Below are positions 7,895 through 15,243 of a stretch of DNA of 64,000 bases, piece by piece; position 1 is the first letter of the stretch; each line of letters opens with the position of its first letter. Source of the stretch: Psychrobacter immobilis. GTDB taxonomy: Bacteria > Pseudomonadota > Gammaproteobacteria > Pseudomonadales > Moraxellaceae. Below the pieces are notes generated by a model. That model did not search any database and had not been told where the DNA came from. It saw only the letters and a list, made by a program, of their open reading frames with translations. The translations under genes were made by a program, and so were the position numbers. Where the stretch lies: the NCBI RefSeq assembly GCF_904846225.1, contig NZ_CAJGZJ010000003.1, positions 1 to 64,000 on the forward strand. The letters run 5' to 3'.

Positions 7895-10717
7895 ATGACC
7901 AAAAAACCTCTCGCCCCTACTTATCAAGTATCAAAAGACACCAATAATATGGCAATACTCACTTCTGAATCAAAAGATATCGAACAAACAACATCAAATA
8001 CACCACATCCTGTTTTTACTGACGTCGAGCAACGCTGCCTTATCAGCGCTGAACAATTAAAACGTTATAGCGAGCCAAATACGTTACCTACCGACACACG
8101 TACGGCACCTGATTTAGATGTAGGCTTTGGTCAGCAGCGCGCCCTTAAAGCATTGCAAACTGCTTTGGACATCAAAGCCAGTGGTTATCATGTGTTTGCT
8201 GCTGGTGAAAATGGCCTAGGTAAGCGTACTATTATTAGCCGCCTGCTCACTCGCATTGCAGCCGATGCCCCGACGCCTGATGATTGGGTTTATGTACACA
8301 ATTTCACCGATCCACGCACACCATTAGCTTTACGCCTGCCTGCCGGTCAAGCAGCGCTGTTACAGCAGCAAGTCAATAACTTATGGCAACAAGCAAAGAA
8401 ACGTCTGAGCCAGCGATTTCGTAGTGATCAATACCAAAGCAAAATCGAAGCCATCAAAAACAACACGCATCAAAAAGAGAGCCACGCTTATGACGTGCTC
8501 AATGCTGAAGGTAAGCAATATGATTTAGCACTGACGTTTCGATCATTTGATAACAAAGCGGTTTTTGTACATCCTAGCCAGCTACCAACAGAAAATGACC
8601 CTCATAAAAATAGCCATCATGAGAATAACGACAATACAGTCTCTGATAGCCGCAAAAACAAATCCACGATAGAGGATAGCAAAAAAGCAAACATTACTAG
8701 CGCAAATAATAGCGATACTGACTATAGTAATAATGAGTATGGTAATAGTGAGTACGAAGCTGAGCTGAATAATTTTGTACAAAAAAACCATATGCAAAAA
8801 CGGCTGAGTCAGTTGACTATCGCCTTAGAACAACTAGAAGACGAAGCGAATGACGCTATAGAAGCGCTACATCGTAATATTGCACAACGTGCCCTACAGC
8901 CTTTGTTTGCGCCTGTTTATGAGCAATTTGCCAGTCATCCGCTCGTTATTGAGTATCTCAAAGCCGTGTTTGCCGATATGGTTACTCATGTAGAGCGTAT
9001 CGTCAACGGCGATGATGAAGAGTTTGTGACGGCAGCGCTAGCCACAACGCCCAGCCGTTATGCGGTCAATGTCATTGTCAGTCACACGCCTGACAGTGGT
9101 GCGCCTGTCATATTTGAAGACTTGCCCACTCATTTAAATTTATTGGGTCATGTTGAGCAAATCACGCAATTGGGTACGGTGACGACTGATGTCAGTATGA
9201 TTCGAGCGGGTGCTCTACATCGTGCCAATGGCGGCTATTTGCTGTTAGAGGCAAGCCATTTATTGGAGCATCCTTATGCATGGCAAGGACTCAAGCGCGC
9301 TCTACAATCACGCAAAATCAAGCTGTCTAGCCTTGAACAGATGCTAACTTTAACGGGTAGCTTATCGCTATCGCCTGCGCCGATTGACCTTGATATTAAG
9401 GTAATTTTATTAGGCGAAGCAGATTTGTATTATGAGCTGCTTGAGCTTGAGCCTGAGTTTGATGCTGTATTTAAAGTTCGCGCTGACTTTCACGATGATG
9501 TACCTCGTACCATCGAGCACGAATTGGCACTGGTCGCAAAAATGGCTGACATCATTGATTATGCCAACCTTTATCCATTTGATCGTCACGCGCAGGCTAC
9601 TTTGCTTGAGTATTTAAGCTTACAGGCTGAAGAGCAAGACCGCTTGAGCCTACACAGCGATTTACTGATTAAACTGCTTCATGAATCAAATCGTCATGCG
9701 CGCTTAAATGATGAAAATATTGTTACATCTGAACATGTCACTCAAGCAATAAACGACATGGATGAACGCTCAGGATACTTGCGTGATCTGTATTGGGATG
9801 AGCTTAAAAACGGTCAGCAGCTGATTCAAACGCAAGGTAATGCTGTCGGACAAGTAAACGCTCTAACGGTGGTCAGCTATGCTGATAGCGAGTTTGGTAT
9901 GCCAGCACGTCTAACGGCCGTTATCCAGCCGAATATTGGCGCTGGTGAAATTCTCGATATCGAGCGCGATGTAGATCTAGGTGGTAGCTTACACGCCAAA
10001 GGCATGCTGATTATGACCAGCTATTTGCGGGCATTATTTAGTCAACACCATGCATTGAACTTTAGCGCATCGCTCGCTTTTGAGCAAAGCTACGCGCATA
10101 TAGATGGCGATAGTGCTACTGTTAGCGAGGGCTGTGCACTATTGTCCGCCTTAGCAAATGTACCGATTGATCAATCTTTTGCCATCACAGGTTCCATGAA
10201 CCAATTGGGCGAAGTACAGGCAGTTGGCGGTATCAATGCTAAAATTGCAGGATTTTTTGATGCGTGCCGCGAGCAAGAGCTGACTGGACAGCAAGGGGTG
10301 GTCATTCCGATGGCCAATGTCAAACAACTCATGTTGCGTGACGATATTATTGACGCCGTTAGAGCTGGCAGCTTTCATATTTATGGCGTCCATACGCTCA
10401 GTGAAGCATTGACCTTGATGACGGGCATCCCTATCGACACGATGAATAAAAAAGGTCGCTACCGCAAAGACACATTATTTGGCAAAGTTTTGAGCCGTCT
10501 GATGTTGTGGGATGACAATCAAGATAGAGAAGATGACATTGATGATAAAAAGTCAAAGAAAAAAGACAAGAAGAAGCGTCAAGCCAAACGTCAAAAAAAG
10601 GAGGACAAAAAAAGAAAAGACAAACGTAAGAACGAGAAAAATGATGGCGAGATAGATATCGATCGTGAACAAAATATCAATGATCAATCAAGTATCGATA
10701 GCGACGAACATTCCTAG
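7895..10717 (+). CDS. Lon-like ATP-dependent protease (LonB/YcbZ type)
   Basis: This is a peptidase S16 protein with an AAA domain, related to E. coli YcbZ (LonH) and LonB rather than classical Lon. Of 940 residues, the N-terminal part holds the P-loop GENGLGKR near residue 105, and the C-terminal third is the protease domain with catalytic Ser740 in DGDSA and Lys783 in GGINAKI, a spacing of 43 as in E. coli Lon. Two additions are odd: a polar Asn/Asp/Ser/His-rich insertion at about residues 230-300, and a Lys-rich tail after about residue 880 ending in acidic residues. The start is uncertain because neither Met1 nor Met19 has a strong ribosome site. Substrates are unknown. Confidence 0.88.
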   Translation: MTKKPLAPTYQVSKDTNNMAILTSESKDIEQTTSNTPHPVFTDVEQRCLISAEQLKRYSEPNTLPTDTRTAPDLDVGFGQQRALKALQTALDIKASGYHVFAAGENGLGKRTIISRLLTRIAADAPTPDDWVYVHNFTDPRTPLALRLPAGQAALLQQQVNNLWQQAKKRLSQRFRSDQYQSKIEAIKNNTHQKESHAYDVLNAEGKQYDLALTFRSFDNKAVFVHPSQLPTENDPHKNSHHENNDNTVSDSRKNKSTIEDSKKANITSANNSDTDYSNNEYGNSEYEAELNNFVQKNHMQKRLSQLTIALEQLEDEANDAIEALHRNIAQRALQPLFAPVYEQFASHPLVIEYLKAVFADMVTHVERIVNGDDEEFVTAALATTPSRYAVNVIVSHTPDSGAPVIFEDLPTHLNLLGHVEQITQLGTVTTDVSMIRAGALHRANGGYLLLEASHLLEHPYAWQGLKRALQSRKIKLSSLEQMLTLTGSLSLSPAPIDLDIKVILLGEADLYYELLELEPEFDAVFKVRADFHDDVPRTIEHELALVAKMADIIDYANLYPFDRHAQATLLEYLSLQAEEQDRLSLHSDLLIKLLHESNRHARLNDENIVTSEHVTQAINDMDERSGYLRDLYWDELKNGQQLIQTQGNAVGQVNALTVVSYADSEFGMPARLTAVIQPNIGAGEILDIERDVDLGGSLHAKGMLIMTSYLRALFSQHHALNFSASLAFEQSYAHIDGDSATVSEGCALLSALANVPIDQSFAITGSMNQLGEVQAVGGINAKIAGFFDACREQELTGQQGVVIPMANVKQLMLRDDIIDAVRAGSFHIYGVHTLSEALTLMTGIPIDTMNKKGRYRKDTLFGKVLSRLMLWDDNQDREDDIDDKKSKKKDKKKRQAKRQKKEDKKRKDKRKNEKNDGEIDIDREQNINDQSSIDSDEHS

Positions 10718-10807
10718 ACGCTACGATGCTTTTCTGCGATGATAAACGGCTAATCATACGCTAAAACGTGTAAAAACTGACTGTGACTTCATAAAGGCTA
10801 TCGCTTA

Positions 10808-11920
10808 ATGACTGTACATCCTATTGATAACAATCCTCTGCAAGCTCAAACCAATCCTGACAAGCAGGCGACTCTAGCGGTTACGGATAATAATGCCTCA
10901 GGAGATACGAGCGATGATCGACATGGTGCAGCGACCACGGCGCGCCAATGGCAAGTACTGTCCCAACTACAACGCAATCGCTGGGTGGGCACCACTCATG
11001 TGTTCGAGCAGCTGATCATGGCAGGTTTTGATATCAGCCTACGTACGGTACAGCGTGATTTAAATGCACTGGCCAAACGCTTCCCTATTGAGAAGAACAA
11101 TGCTAACCCGCAAGGCTGGCGCTGGAAGGAAGATGCCCCATTACAAAGCTTACCGCATATGAATCTATCGCAAGCCGTTGCTTTTAATATGGTTGAAGCC
11201 AATCTAACCCAACTGTTACCCCCTGTGATTTTAGATGAATTATTTCCTTGGTTTGATTTGGCAAGACGACAGCTTAAAAACAGTAAGGTGACGCATTCAT
11301 GGATCGATAGAGTTCGTATCGAACCTGCTACTCAGCCGCTCATTGCACCGCATATTGATCTGCACAGTAAAGACAATATTTACCATTCCTTATTTTATCA
11401 ATTGCAAATAAAGGCCAGTTACACGCGCGGCGATAAATCACAAGCCAGTGAATACACTTTAAACCCTATCGCTATTATTCAACGCGGCGTTATCATTTAT
11501 TTAGTGGCCACCCGTACCGACGATCCAGAAGTCATCATTCGTACCTTTGCCTTGCATCGATTTGCCGACGTTGAGATTCTTGAAAGTGCAGCCAAAACGC
11601 CTGAGAATTTTCAACTCGATACTTATTTGGATGCAGGCGGCATGGGCTTTAGCCATCCGTTATTTAGTACGTTGCCTAACCATGGCAAAAATACCTCTGT
11701 TGAGCTACAATTTAACAAACAAGCTGGCAAGAGCCTCACTGAAAGTAAGTTAAGTGATGACCAAACTGTCACGTTGAATGACGATGACACCCTGACTATC
11801 CAAGCAACCGTTAATTTGACCTCACAGCTGGTTTGGTGGTTGCGTGGTTTTGGTAATGGTTTATTGGATGCCAAGCCTGCACTGTTATATCAAGCGGTAT
11901 TGGATCAATCATCAAAATAA
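10808..11920 (+). CDS. WYL-domain transcriptional regulator
   Basis: The 370-residue protein has an N-terminal winged helix-turn-helix of DeoR type (about residues 38-100, with DISLRTVQRDLNALAKRFPI) followed by a WYL ligand-sensing domain (about residues 150-260, with YTLNPIAIIQRGVIIYLVATR) and a WCX C-terminal extension. Such proteins are DNA-binding regulators that respond to nucleotides or nucleic acid ends, and some control DNA damage or phage defence genes. It starts 90 bp after the Lon-like gene on the same strand. The stop codon lies inside a 9-bp tandem repeat. The regulated genes are not evident. Confidence 0.85.
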   Translation: MTVHPIDNNPLQAQTNPDKQATLAVTDNNASGDTSDDRHGAATTARQWQVLSQLQRNRWVGTTHVFEQLIMAGFDISLRTVQRDLNALAKRFPIEKNNANPQGWRWKEDAPLQSLPHMNLSQAVAFNMVEANLTQLLPPVILDELFPWFDLARRQLKNSKVTHSWIDRVRIEPATQPLIAPHIDLHSKDNIYHSLFYQLQIKASYTRGDKSQASEYTLNPIAIIQRGVIIYLVATRTDDPEVIIRTFALHRFADVEILESAAKTPENFQLDTYLDAGGMGFSHPLFSTLPNHGKNTSVELQFNKQAGKSLTESKLSDDQTVTLNDDDTLTIQATVNLTSQLVWWLRGFGNGLLDAKPALLYQAVLDQSSK

Positions 11921-11979
11921 ACAAAATAAACAAAATAAACAAAATAAACAAAATAAACAAAATAAACAAAATAAACAAA
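11913..11979. repeat. 9-bp tandem repeat (CAAAATAAA), seven full copies
   Basis: The unit CAAAATAAA is repeated seven times without error from 11913 to 11975, followed by CAAA. The first copy includes the last codons and the TAA stop of the WYL regulator. Because the unit is a multiple of three, every copy supplies a stop in that frame, so copy-number changes would not extend the protein. Confidence 0.95.
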
Positions 11980-11988
11980 GATTGATGC

Positions 11989-12110
11989 TATAAAAAATAC
12001 AGTAGTGCTAAGATAGTTTTTCGCAGCCTCTGTCAATAACCGCACAGCAAGCAAAAAAAATTGTCCTAGCGATACTTTATAATGAGTGTGCTTGTTTTAT
12101 TTGAGATTAA
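11989..12110 (-). repeat. MITE-like palindromic element, copy 1
   Basis: The core runs from CAGTAGTGCTAAG (12000) through GCCTCTGTC and GCACAGCAAGC to CCTAGCGATACT (12078). The outer arms are complementary and the inner arms partly so, predicting a long hairpin. It is closest to the copy at 43379-43508, sharing the flank TTTATAATGAGTGTGCTTG. It lies between the WYL and TerD genes. Confidence 0.8.
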
Positions 12111-12172
12111 GTTCAGTGAGCCATACTCGAATTACGATAATCGCTACCTACTAAGAATAAAAAAGGAATATT

Positions 12173-12820
12173 ATGCCGACCACTGCCCCATCACCACTGC
12201 TTTCCGATAGTTTAAGAGGACTGGGCTTGGATACGGGAACCCTATTTTTTGCGCTAAATTATGAATTTACCAAAATTGAGCCAAAAGGTTTGCTTAAGCG
12301 TTTTAAAAAAGATCAAGGCGCGATTGATCTTGATTTGGCTTGCGTGCTATATGACGATCATTGCACTATTAGTGACATTGTTTGGTTCAAACAATTGCGT
12401 GACAAAGCTGAATCGGTGAAACATCAAGGAGACAGCTTGAATGGCAAAGATCGCGGTGAGCAAGCAATGTATCTAGCACCACTTGATCAAGAGCAAATCA
12501 GACTGTATTTGGAAAAGATTCCAGCACATATCACGCATATCGCTATGCTTGCTAACTCGTACCATGGTCATCCGTTTTCTAGAGTCCAAAAAGGCGAGAT
12601 TCATCTAAGCGACGATGAAGGCAATCGTTGTTTTGAAGTCAATCTAAAGCAACTTCCACGTGATTGCACCACACTCTGGGTCGCGCATTTGCGCCGAGAA
12701 ATAGATGATTGGCATTTAACATTGCAAAACCTACCACTTTCTGCTGAAGATCTGGCAGAGGCCGCCCAAGAAGTGGCACATGAATTGGCACGGGCGCTGC
12801 CTATACCTCAAGGAATGTAG
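12173..12820 (+). CDS. TerD-family protein
   Basis: The 215-residue protein contains the TerD signature: IDLDLACVLYD (about residues 52-62), then DIVWFKQLRDKAESVKHQGD, the position of the FYNN..SV.HTGD block of TerD/TerE/CABP1 proteins, followed by a segment where LPxxxTHI-type residues are expected. Family members bind calcium through acidic residues here and are linked to tellurite resistance and stress or phage response. AAGGA precedes the ATG at good distance. No terZABC genes are adjacent, so this is a stand-alone member. A strong terminator follows at 12996. Confidence 0.82.
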   Translation: MPTTAPSPLLSDSLRGLGLDTGTLFFALNYEFTKIEPKGLLKRFKKDQGAIDLDLACVLYDDHCTISDIVWFKQLRDKAESVKHQGDSLNGKDRGEQAMYLAPLDQEQIRLYLEKIPAHITHIAMLANSYHGHPFSRVQKGEIHLSDDEGNRCFEVNLKQLPRDCTTLWVAHLRREIDDWHLTLQNLPLSAEDLAEAAQEVAHELARALPIPQGM

Positions 12821-12828
12821 GAACAACA

Positions 12829-12972
12829 TATAGTTAACGAAAAGTTAAATCGATGCATCCATAGTCAGATACTACTGGTATAAATTTTTCTCGCTTGCTG
12901 TGTCGTTGCTGACAGAGGCTTCGAAAATTCATTCCAGTAGTACTGTAGTGATTTTATTGTTCTCTATCTATA
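12829..12972 (+). repeat. MITE-like palindromic element, copy 2
   Basis: The left end is TATAGTTAACGAAAAGTTAAATCG, shortened here to its first bases TATAGTTA. The hairpin arms ACTACTGGTATAAATT (12871) and ATTCCAGTAGTACTG (12930) flank GCTTGCTGTGTCG and GACAGAGGCTT. The right end CTATCTATA is degraded relative to the copy at 52513. Size is about 144 bp. Confidence 0.85.
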
Positions 12973-12995
12973 ATATGCAGTAGTAGCTTATAAAA

Positions 12996-13028
12996 AAGGG
13001 TGCGACGTTATCAAAGCGTCGCACCCTT
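12996..13028. terminator. Strong intrinsic terminator
   Basis: A perfect 12-bp stem AAGGGTGCGACG / CGTCGCACCCTT with a 9-base loop lies between the convergent TerD and potassium channel genes. The plus-strand tail is CTCTTTGTTT and the minus-strand tail is T-rich, so it may work in both directions. Confidence 0.85.
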
Positions 13029-13128
13029 CTCTTTGTTTAACGCGCCAAACAATCCACTAAAAAACTGGTCATACCGTCCATTTGTAAGACTGTCTTATTC
13101 TATATTACCTGTATATTTTTATTACATT

Positions 13129-13250
13129 TATAGTCAGTGAAAAGTAATATCGATATACCACGCCATGCTGATAACAGTTTTTCTTACTTGCTGCGCCGTT
13201 GCTGCCAGAGGCTACAAAAAATTGATATCAGCAGTATCCTAGCGTATGTT
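13129..13250 (+). repeat. MITE-like palindromic element, copy 3
   Basis: It begins with TATAGTCAGTGAAAAG and continues with a diverged hairpin: CTGATAACAG (13169), CTTGCTGCGCCG, GCCAGAGGC and TATCAGCAGTATC (13226). The right terminus is missing where the element meets the end of the potassium channel gene. It is the second copy within about 430 bp. Confidence 0.8.
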
Positions 13251-13257
13251 GAGTAAA

Positions 13258-14241
13258 TTACAAACGCTCACCGCAATTCGGGCAGAAATTCTTTTGCCTG
13301 ACTTCCACCTCTCTTTCACGGCGCTCAAGCTCTTGTTCCCGTAATACCTGTAATACAATATTCTGTGCCTGCTCTTTATCCAAACCCAATTCTCGGCGAA
13401 TTTTATCTATCATCATCTGATTTTTTATCAAATCAAAATCACCATCGATTAATTGCTCTCGAAAATGCTGCTCAAGCTCTTCACGGCGTTGAGCAAGCTC
13501 ATTTGCCAAGCCTGTCGCCAAAATACCCGCTGGCAATGCCGCTAGACCCACACCCAATATAGTAATCACCGCACCCAGTATCTTACCCGCATTGGTAATG
13601 GGCGTGACATCACCATAGCCCACCGTTGTTAACGTCACTACCGCCCACCACATGGCTTTAGGTATTGATTCAAACTCTTGTGGCTGGGCATGGTTTTCAA
13701 CCAAATAAATACCACTAGAGGCCGTCACAATCATAATAATTAAGATAAAAAGAACTGCTTGAAATGAGCCTTTTTCCTTACTGATCACCACCAATAAAAT
13801 GCGCAGAGAGGCAAAATATCGCGTTAATTTGAGGATACGAAATAGACGTAAAATGCGCAAGAAGCGCAAATCAATGTTGACAAAGAAGTTGAAGAACGCA
13901 GGCGCAATGGCAACCAAATCAATCAAAGCTGAAGGACTTTTTAGCCATTCCCAACGCTGACGCCAAGTTGTTTGACTCACCTTCGTTTCAACAACACTCC
14001 ACAACCGTAGCAAATACTCGATAGAAAACACCACAATCGAGAAATTTTCAAACCAAGTAAAGTAATCTTGATAAGGGTAATACCAACTATCAACTGACTC
14101 AGCAATCACTGCCGCAACGTTGGTCATGATTAGAAATATTAAAAAATAATCAACGCAACGGCTGAATAGCGTGTCATGCTCATCATTTTGCAGAATATTG
14201 TAAACAAATAGACGCAAGCGCCGTATAAATTGGAATAGCAT
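13258..14241 (-). CDS. Voltage-gated type potassium channel (ion transporter family)
   Basis: The 327-residue inner-membrane protein has six predicted membrane segments (about residues 25-230), an S4-like helix LRFLRILRLFRILKLTRY near residue 127 with regularly spaced arginines, and the K+ selectivity filter TTVGYGD near residue 200 in the pore loop. The cytoplasmic tail (about residues 240-320) is highly charged and likely coiled-coil, ending in CPNCGERL, a single CxxC pair that could bind metal in an oligomer. This matches bacterial Kv-type channels. It stands alone and is transcribed towards terD. Natural stimulus is unknown. Confidence 0.9.
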   Translation of the reverse strand: MLFQFIRRLRLFVYNILQNDEHDTLFSRCVDYFLIFLIMTNVAAVIAESVDSWYYPYQDYFTWFENFSIVVFSIEYLLRLWSVVETKVSQTTWRQRWEWLKSPSALIDLVAIAPAFFNFFVNIDLRFLRILRLFRILKLTRYFASLRILLVVISKEKGSFQAVLFILIIMIVTASSGIYLVENHAQPQEFESIPKAMWWAVVTLTTVGYGDVTPITNAGKILGAVITILGVGLAALPAGILATGLANELAQRREELEQHFREQLIDGDFDLIKNQMMIDKIRRELGLDKEQAQNIVLQVLREQELERREREVEVRQKNFCPNCGERL

Positions 14242-14390
14242 GCCGTCCCTATACGATGAAACACCGATCTTAGATTAATAGAATAAAGCCAGCACAAAAT
14301 ATAACACGAGTGCCCTTCACAAGAGATCACATATATCAGCAAGCACTCAGTATTATATCCTGCTACCAATGACGACACAGAGGTATTTGT

Positions 14391-14459
14391 TATTAGGGCA
14401 TGTCCTCAATTCAATCGATCATATCCAAATGGTCATAAAAATGAGGACAAGCCCTAATA
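14391..14459. repeat. 69-bp element with 18-bp terminal inverted repeats
   Basis: TATTAGGGCATGTCCTCA (14391-14408) is the reverse complement of 14442-14459 except for one base. The 33-bp interior shows nothing recognisable. Termini ending in TATTAGGG suggest a tiny mobile element or a hairpin; there is no T-run typical of a terminator. Confidence 0.75.
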
Positions 14460-14464
14460 GATAC

Positions 14465-14692
14465 TTATAAGAAATTTAAATAATAAACATAGGATAATAT
14501 AAATAATATAAGGGCAATCATTAGAACAGCCAATCGTAAAAATTTTTCATCAGTGCGTAATTGCTGCTTTACATCTTGAGCGGGCAGCAAAAACAAGTGG
14601 CATTCTGGACAACAAGAATCTATTGAATTTAATACTTCCAAAGAACGTGCCTTTGTACAGCGTAGAGGAGAGTTACTACAATAGCCAAGCAT
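14465..14692 (-). CDS. Small Cys-rich protein with C-terminal membrane anchor
   Basis: The 75-residue protein has a cysteine-rich N-terminal half (C5, C12, then a CCPEC cluster near residue 28) that could form a zinc ribbon, and a hydrophobic C-terminal helix (about residues 53-72) predicted to span the inner membrane. The segment SPLRCTKARSL followed by CPEC..LLP resembles short zinc-ribbon modules found fused to phosphate-binding/OmpA-like proteins; this is a recollection of pattern, not a database match. It starts with ATG and has only a weak AAGG upstream. Function unknown. Confidence 0.55.
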   Translation of the reverse strand: MLGYCSNSPLRCTKARSLEVLNSIDSCCPECHLFLLPAQDVKQQLRTDEKFLRLAVLMIALILFILSYVYYLNFL

Positions 14693-14980
14693 AATATATT
14701 ACGCCTTTTTTATACTATGATCATCAATCAGAGAAGTGATAAGTGGGCGATGACCAAATTTAAAACGTTAAAATCAATCATGCAATTTTAAAGTCTCTGA
14801 AGCATAAAATGGGTAATGATAAGTTTATTTATTAAGGTCACGATGTAACAGATAGCGTGATATTTACAACATTGTGTATCGAACGCTGATGACTTACACA
14901 CAAACCAGTCGGTATATGAGGTGGTATTTAGTGAACTACTCTGATGTTGGTCATGTTGGATAAAATCTATTTCTCTTAAA

Positions 14981-15122
14981 TATATAGTCAAAGAACAATA
15001 GATTAGCTACAGTACTGCTGGGATGAATTTTTTGAAGCCTCTGTCTGCTTAGGCACAGCAAGCGAGGAAGATTTATACCAGCAGTATCTGATGCATCGAT
15101 TTAACTTTTAGATCACTATATA
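14981..15122 (-). repeat. MITE-like palindromic element, copy 4 (near-complete)
   Basis: Terminal inverted repeats TATATAGTCA (14981) and TCACTATATA (15114-15123) bound the element. Inside, ACAGTACTGCTGGGATGAAT (15010) pairs with ATTTATACCAGCAGTATCTG (15071), enclosing GCCTCTGTCTGC and GCACAGCAAGC. In reverse complement it aligns almost end to end with the copies at 12829 and 52513. Confidence 0.9.
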
Positions 15123-15182
15123 ATTGCTAAAACGTTCGTTGAAAGCAATTATTAAAGATAACTCTTCATAATAGCTAGCCAA

Positions 15183-15212
15183 AAAAAAGACCATCCGTAG
15201 ACAGTCTTTTTT
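15183..15212 (-). terminator. Intrinsic terminator of aceEF
   Basis: On the minus strand, AAAAAAGAC and GTCTTTTTT form a 9-bp stem around a 12-base loop and are followed by more T residues, 32 bp after the aceF stop codon. Confidence 0.7.
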
Positions 15213-15243
15213 GAATCAATACTTTATAAAGTAATATCTAAAT

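Larger units (their letters stand above)
14693..15243. other. Intergenic region with MITE copy 4 and aceF terminator
   Basis: This 551-bp gap contains the repeat at 14981-15122 and the aceF terminator at 15183-15212. A 67-codon open frame on the minus strand at 14788-14991 has no recognisable motif, runs into the repeat and looks spurious. Nothing else was recognised. Confidence 0.6.

Noticed and set aside
12173-12820. TerD gene as part of a phage-defence cluster
   Set aside because: No terZABCEF genes or defence genes are adjacent, so it is kept as a stand-alone gene.
14139-14378. 79-codon ORF overlapping the potassium channel start
   Set aside because: It overlaps a well-supported gene in another frame and has no family features.
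14788-14991. 67-codon minus-strand ORF
   Set aside because: No ribosome site, no motif, and it overlaps the end of a MITE copy; composition looks non-coding.
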